From Aulosira sp. FACHB-615 (GTDB lineage: Bacteria; Cyanobacteriota; Cyanobacteriia; Cyanobacteriales; Nostocaceae): a stretch of 64,000 nt of DNA. Positions 61,062 through 64,000 of this stretch are shown piece by piece. The position numbers and the translations under genes were made by a program. The first letter of the stretch is position 1, and each line of letters starts with the position of its first letter. The notes below the pieces were generated by a model. The model was not told the DNA's origin. It searched no databases and saw only the letters and a list, made by a program, of their open reading frames with translations. The DNA lies in NCBI RefSeq assembly GCF_014698045.1, contig NZ_JACJSE010000004.1, forward strand, positions 310,001 to 374,000. The letters are read 5' to 3'.

Positions 61062-61853
61062 ATGACAGCAACGTCGTCGAAAATGACTCTTGCGCCCGTG
61101 TTCTACACATTGGCTCAGGTTCAATTTAACCCAATTACCCAAATGTCGGATTATGTTGCCCATTTGCAGGAGCGCCTGCGCCGAAGTGGGTTCCCTGACT
61201 TCCGCGACGAAAATCAAGTTGAACTCGAAATTCGCCGACTAGACGAATCACAACCTGATGTTCGTCATATACCACATAGGCGCTGGAGTTTCACGAATAC
61301 TGAATGTACCGAAGGATACGTATTGCTCTCGAATGCCTTGGTTTTTCACACTACTAGATACGAGACCTTTGCAGATTTTTTGAACAAAACCATATCTGGC
61401 TTAAGTTTGGTACATGAAATAGTTGAACTGGCTTATGTTGAAAGGATTGGACTTCGTTATCTTGACGCTGTTGTGCCGATGGATAATGATACTCTCCAAC
61501 AATACTTGAGTCCATCTTTGCTTGGATTTTCTCCAAGCTTACAAGGTAGTCTAAATCATAGCTTTACTGAGACGGTCACAACTATCGGGTCTGGTAATTT
61601 GGTTGCTAGAGCATTGATTACGGATGGGGGATTAGCTTTGTCACCTGACTTGATGTTGTTACAGCTCAAGCTGAAACCCCGATTCACAGAGATTAATGGG
61701 CGAAATGCCGTGTTAGATACTGATTATTTCGTCGTTAGACGAGACAGCTTTGACCTTAAAGAAATTGAAGATCAGCTTTTGAAGGCGCACGACATCATCG
61801 CCAATGCTTTCAATGTTTCGGTGACTGAATACGCTAGAGAAAAGTGGGCTTAA
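61062..61853 (+). CDS. TIGR04255-like protein, first gene of a three-gene operon
   Basis: A 263-residue protein matching the sporadic TIGR04255 family by memory of its pattern: APVFYTLAQVQFNPITQM, SDYVAHLQERLRRSGFPDF, WSFTNTECTEGYVLLSNALV, FHTTRYETFADFLNKTISGL and EIVELAYVERIGLRYLDAVV. The family has no established biochemical function. It has no signal or membrane segment. Its stop is 4 bp before the next gene. Members are patchily distributed, which fits horizontally moved accessory systems. Confidence 0.8.
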   Translation: MTATSSKMTLAPVFYTLAQVQFNPITQMSDYVAHLQERLRRSGFPDFRDENQVELEIRRLDESQPDVRHIPHRRWSFTNTECTEGYVLLSNALVFHTTRYETFADFLNKTISGLSLVHEIVELAYVERIGLRYLDAVVPMDNDTLQQYLSPSLLGFSPSLQGSLNHSFTETVTTIGSGNLVARALITDGGLALSPDLMLLQLKLKPRFTEINGRNAVLDTDYFVVRRDSFDLKEIEDQLLKAHDIIANAFNVSVTEYAREKWA

Positions 61854-61857
61854 GACT

Positions 61858-62481
61858 ATGACTATAACAATACAACCTTATCCCTCCTCTCCTGTTCAAG
61901 ATAAAAAGACCAATAATTTTCATCCAGCTATCAAGTTAATTGATCCACCAGTTTTAACGCCAGGCACAGGTGGTATTTTGACTGCTCAAAGTGCTACCGA
62001 GTTAAACAGATGGGTCTATGATCCACGTATACATATCGAACCTTCTCAGTCCAAGCATATTGATACACGCTCCCCTGCTGCTCATGTTGCCAATATCCGT
62101 GATGTATTTTCTGTAAATATGTCTGATCTGGCTTCTGTTCTTGGGGTCACTCGTCCTACTGTCTATGCTTGGCTGGCAGGACAAGAGCCAAAAGAAGAAG
62201 CTGTAATACGTATTCAGCAGTTATCTCGCGCCGCAGACAAATTTAATCACGCAAACATCATCCGTCTAGATAAACTGGTGCATCGTCCAATTTTAAATGG
62301 GCGTTCCTTGCTCGACATACTCAAGACAGATGAAGACCCAATAACATTTTTACCAACTCTCAAGGCAATAGCTGATAGAGAAGCTCAGACCCGGCGTGAA
62401 TCTAAGGGATCTGGTAAACACCTGAGATCGCTCGATGATGTATTGAGTGAGTTTCCTGTGTCTATCTATGAAAGGAGTTAG
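61858..62481 (+). CDS. XRE-type helix-turn-helix protein, second gene of the operon
   Basis: A 207-residue protein with a helix-turn-helix in the middle (about 80-130: ANIRDVFSVNMSDLASVLGV, TRPTVYAWLAGQEPKEEAV). The ~75-residue N-terminal part is Pro/Thr-rich and probably disordered; the C-terminal ~75 residues are helical (ILKTDEDPITFLPTLKAIAD). It could repress the operon or act as an antitoxin-like partner. It touches both neighbours: 4 bp after the TIGR04255-like gene and a 1-bp overlap with the third gene. Confidence 0.85.
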   Translation: MTITIQPYPSSPVQDKKTNNFHPAIKLIDPPVLTPGTGGILTAQSATELNRWVYDPRIHIEPSQSKHIDTRSPAAHVANIRDVFSVNMSDLASVLGVTRPTVYAWLAGQEPKEEAVIRIQQLSRAADKFNHANIIRLDKLVHRPILNGRSLLDILKTDEDPITFLPTLKAIADREAQTRRESKGSGKHLRSLDDVLSEFPVSIYERS

Positions 62482-63290
62482 TGCGAGCAATGCCTTGGTC
62501 TCGAAACACATCCTGGCGGCAGGGTAGCGTACTGGCGCAGAAAGACTTTCAGGCAGTAGGTTTGAGCGACGTACCTGATGCTGATCTGGCTATAGCAATA
62601 TCTCATGATTGCGATATCGCCAATGACAATCTAGATGTTGAGCCAACTGTAGAATTTATATTTGCTCGTATTCTAGAGGAGTGCGATGGAAATTATACAC
62701 ATGGGAAAAACCCCCGCACTCTACACCTGGAATACACACATGGTGAAACCCCTGTTTTCCTTAAGCTGCTCGCGCCAGAAAGATTCATATTAGACAAAAA
62801 TACGCTTGAAGCAGTGCAGCCTGACGAATCTTATGGACTTACTCCTCGTTCTCGGCAGATTCTTCAGAATTGGTTGGCAGCTAGATATCGCCGCCATGCT
62901 CTACCGAACAGCCTTGTTGATCGGCTTCGTGAATTTCTTAAACACATTGATAAGAAAGGCAAGCAAAATTCTTCTGGAATATTGTTTTTCCGTCTGTCCT
63001 ATGACCCCGAACATGAACTTCCTTCCGAAGAACCCTATGAACTCAGGCTATACGTTGTTTATGTCACTGATAAGGAGGAATACAGCACGATAGCTCAAGA
63101 AATTGTACAAAACCTGAAAACGGAATTTCCGAAACTTTTAGAAAAGACAAAGAATTGTGGCACGGTGATTCTATGCAGTTGCGAAGCGGTTTCTGAAATG
63201 GAATTCACGGTTCGCGATATGCGTGATACAGTTGAATATCATCTTGAACACTTAAGCTATCGCACTGAGCCTCCAGACCCAGTGATTTAG
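62481..63290 (+). CDS. SHDCDI-motif protein of unknown function, third gene of the operon
   Basis: A 269-residue protein. The N-terminal part reads WSRNTSWRQGSVLAQKDFQA and then LAIAISHDCDIANDNLDVEP; similar S-x-D-C-D-I/L motifs occur in uncharacterised bacterial proteins near mobile or defence genes, and suggest a metal or catalytic centre. Further on, NWLAARYRRHALPNSLVDRL and RLSYDPEHELPSEEPYELRL are notable. No known fold is assigned. GTG at 62481 overlaps the previous stop by one base; ATG at 62490 has better spacing from AAAGGAG (62471-62477) and may be the true start. Confidence 0.78.
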   Translation: MRAMPWSRNTSWRQGSVLAQKDFQAVGLSDVPDADLAIAISHDCDIANDNLDVEPTVEFIFARILEECDGNYTHGKNPRTLHLEYTHGETPVFLKLLAPERFILDKNTLEAVQPDESYGLTPRSRQILQNWLAARYRRHALPNSLVDRLREFLKHIDKKGKQNSSGILFFRLSYDPEHELPSEEPYELRLYVVYVTDKEEYSTIAQEIVQNLKTEFPKLLEKTKNCGTVILCSCEAVSEMEFTVRDMRDTVEYHLEHLSYRTEPPDPVI

Positions 63291-63390
63291 TTGTAACTAC
63301 CCTGCCGCCTCAAAATCATCAGCAGTTCAGCTAACCTTGCCAGGATTGGAATAGATAGCAGAATAAAGTGCGATCGAGAATCATTATCAA

Positions 63391-63427
63391 AACCTTGTTA
63401 GGTTTCGCTGTTGCTCCATCCAACCTA
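63391..63427. repeat. Partial GTTGGGTT-family repeat
   Basis: CTTGTTAGGTTTCGCTGTTG then CTCCATCCAACCTACC: a degenerate right half of the repeats at 26835-26911 and 30653-30729, in the same orientation. Confidence 0.7.
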
Positions 63428-63437
63428 CCTTGTTTTG

Positions 63438-64000
63438 CTACATATTTCGCGGTGGAATTTCTCGCCCTTGATAAAATTGCTTTTCTAACTTGCCTAAACC
63501 AAACCAAATTCCGCCACCAAGTAATACAGCTAAGTTGGCAATAATGACCGTGATATGAGAAATATCACCGGGAAATAATACTGATAAAGACAACAAACTC
63601 CAAATTAATGCGGTTGCTATCACTACTCCTAAACGCAACCTTTGGAGGTTTTTTAGGGCAGTTCGACAACTGCTGCAATGTTTGGTGTGGGAATGGTATC
63701 TATCTAATAAAGCTGCTTTGGATAGTGGCGGTGGTAAGGTTTTTCCTGGAAATGATTCTGCACAATATTGCTTGACCCAAGAACGCAATTGAAATACAAA
63801 AATATCCGCTTTAGTTGGTAAATAAAATGCTTTGCTAAAGTTATCAGTGCCACCTTTTTGTTCTAAATAACGTTCTTGGTGATGTAAGAAAATCTGGTCA
63901 TCTTCGAGTACGCCATTTTGCCCTAGATGAGAGTACCAGCGAGGCGTGAGTTTCAGAAATAATCCTGGTAATTTTGATGAGAACTTAAAGGGAAAACGGG
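63438..64000 (-). CDS. Pheophorbide a oxygenase-type Rieske protein, C-terminal part, cut by the window edge
   Basis: The frame is open to the right edge and its last ~187 residues are visible. They read TPRWYSHLGQNGVLEDDQIF, LHHQERYLEQKGG, FYLPTKADIFVFQLRSWVKQ, then LLDRYHSHTKHCSSCRTALK with the C-x-x-C that marks the pheophorbide a oxygenase/Tic55/chlorophyllide oxygenase group. Two membrane segments follow (VVIATALIWSLLSLSVLF; VIIANLAVLLGGGIWFGL). The N-terminal Rieske 2Fe-2S and mononuclear iron domains lie outside the window. In cyanobacteria the substrate of these proteins is generally not established. Confidence 0.88.
   Translation of the reverse strand, partial: RFPFKFSSKLPGLFLKLTPRWYSHLGQNGVLEDDQIFLHHQERYLEQKGGTDNFSKAFYLPTKADIFVFQLRSWVKQYCAESFPGKTLPPPLSKAALLDRYHSHTKHCSSCRTALKNLQRLRLGVVIATALIWSLLSLSVLFPGDISHITVIIANLAVLLGGGIWFGLGKLEKQFYQGREIPPRNM

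Overview
The window is a chromosomal segment of a filamentous, heterocyst-forming cyanobacterium of the Nostoc/Anabaena type. The signs are GCGATCGC (HIP1) octamers throughout, heptameric short tandem repeats of the GTGCTGA type between genes, a phycobilisome core gene (apcD), the magnesium-chelatase gene chlH, an XisI gene and many small toxin-antitoxin pairs. The mix of conserved housekeeping genes with AT-rich accessory patches fits that group. No species assignment is attempted.

Left edge (1-2612): the end of a type V-K CRISPR-associated transposon (CAST). It shows the C-terminal half of a nuclease-dead Cas12k, a tracrRNA region, a ten-repeat CRISPR array, a decayed repeat, and a delocalised guide whose 17 bases match the tRNA-Leu(CAA) gene just outside the element. 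A GGTC PAM sits next to that match and the transposon end (TGTACA) lies about 59 bp from the PAM, so this insertion's own targeting event can be read in the sequence. The tnsB, tnsC and tniQ genes must lie upstream of the window.

2673-24657 is mostly core metabolism: an L-lactate/glycolate-oxidase-type flavoenzyme, phosphoenolpyruvate carboxylase, an SGNH-hydrolase/MBOAT pair likely to O-acetylate a cell-surface polymer, purF, purL interrupted by a 480-residue LAGLIDADG intein, apcD and rlmD. A small Rpn-nuclease/four-helix-bundle module sits between an intact small gene and a degraded copy of its 5' part (4248-6022).

24890-41125 mixes accessory genes (a PD-(D/E)XK-like protein, a VapBC-like pair) with asnS, an HtrA protease, a 1331-residue membrane protein and an aldo/keto reductase. 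Tandem repeats have entered two reading frames here.

41717-53525 starts with chlH and continues as an accessory island: higBA followed by a decayed duplicate of the chlH 3' end, a MazEF-like pair, a DUF433/DUF5615 pair, a Uma2 protein, a truncated short-chain dehydrogenase, a TnpB remnant with its hairpin end, miaE, xisI with only a stump of xisH, and a higA gene broken by a 181-bp MITE with a 9-bp target duplication.

53625-64000 holds a TPR protein, a Gly/Arg-rich protein, a DUF39 homocysteine-biosynthesis-type protein, a second Uma2 protein, MltA, and a tightly packed three-gene operon (TIGR04255-like protein, XRE-type regulator, SHDCDI-motif protein). That operon is the best candidate here for an uncharacterised system. 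The right edge cuts a Rieske oxygenase of the pheophorbide a oxygenase type.
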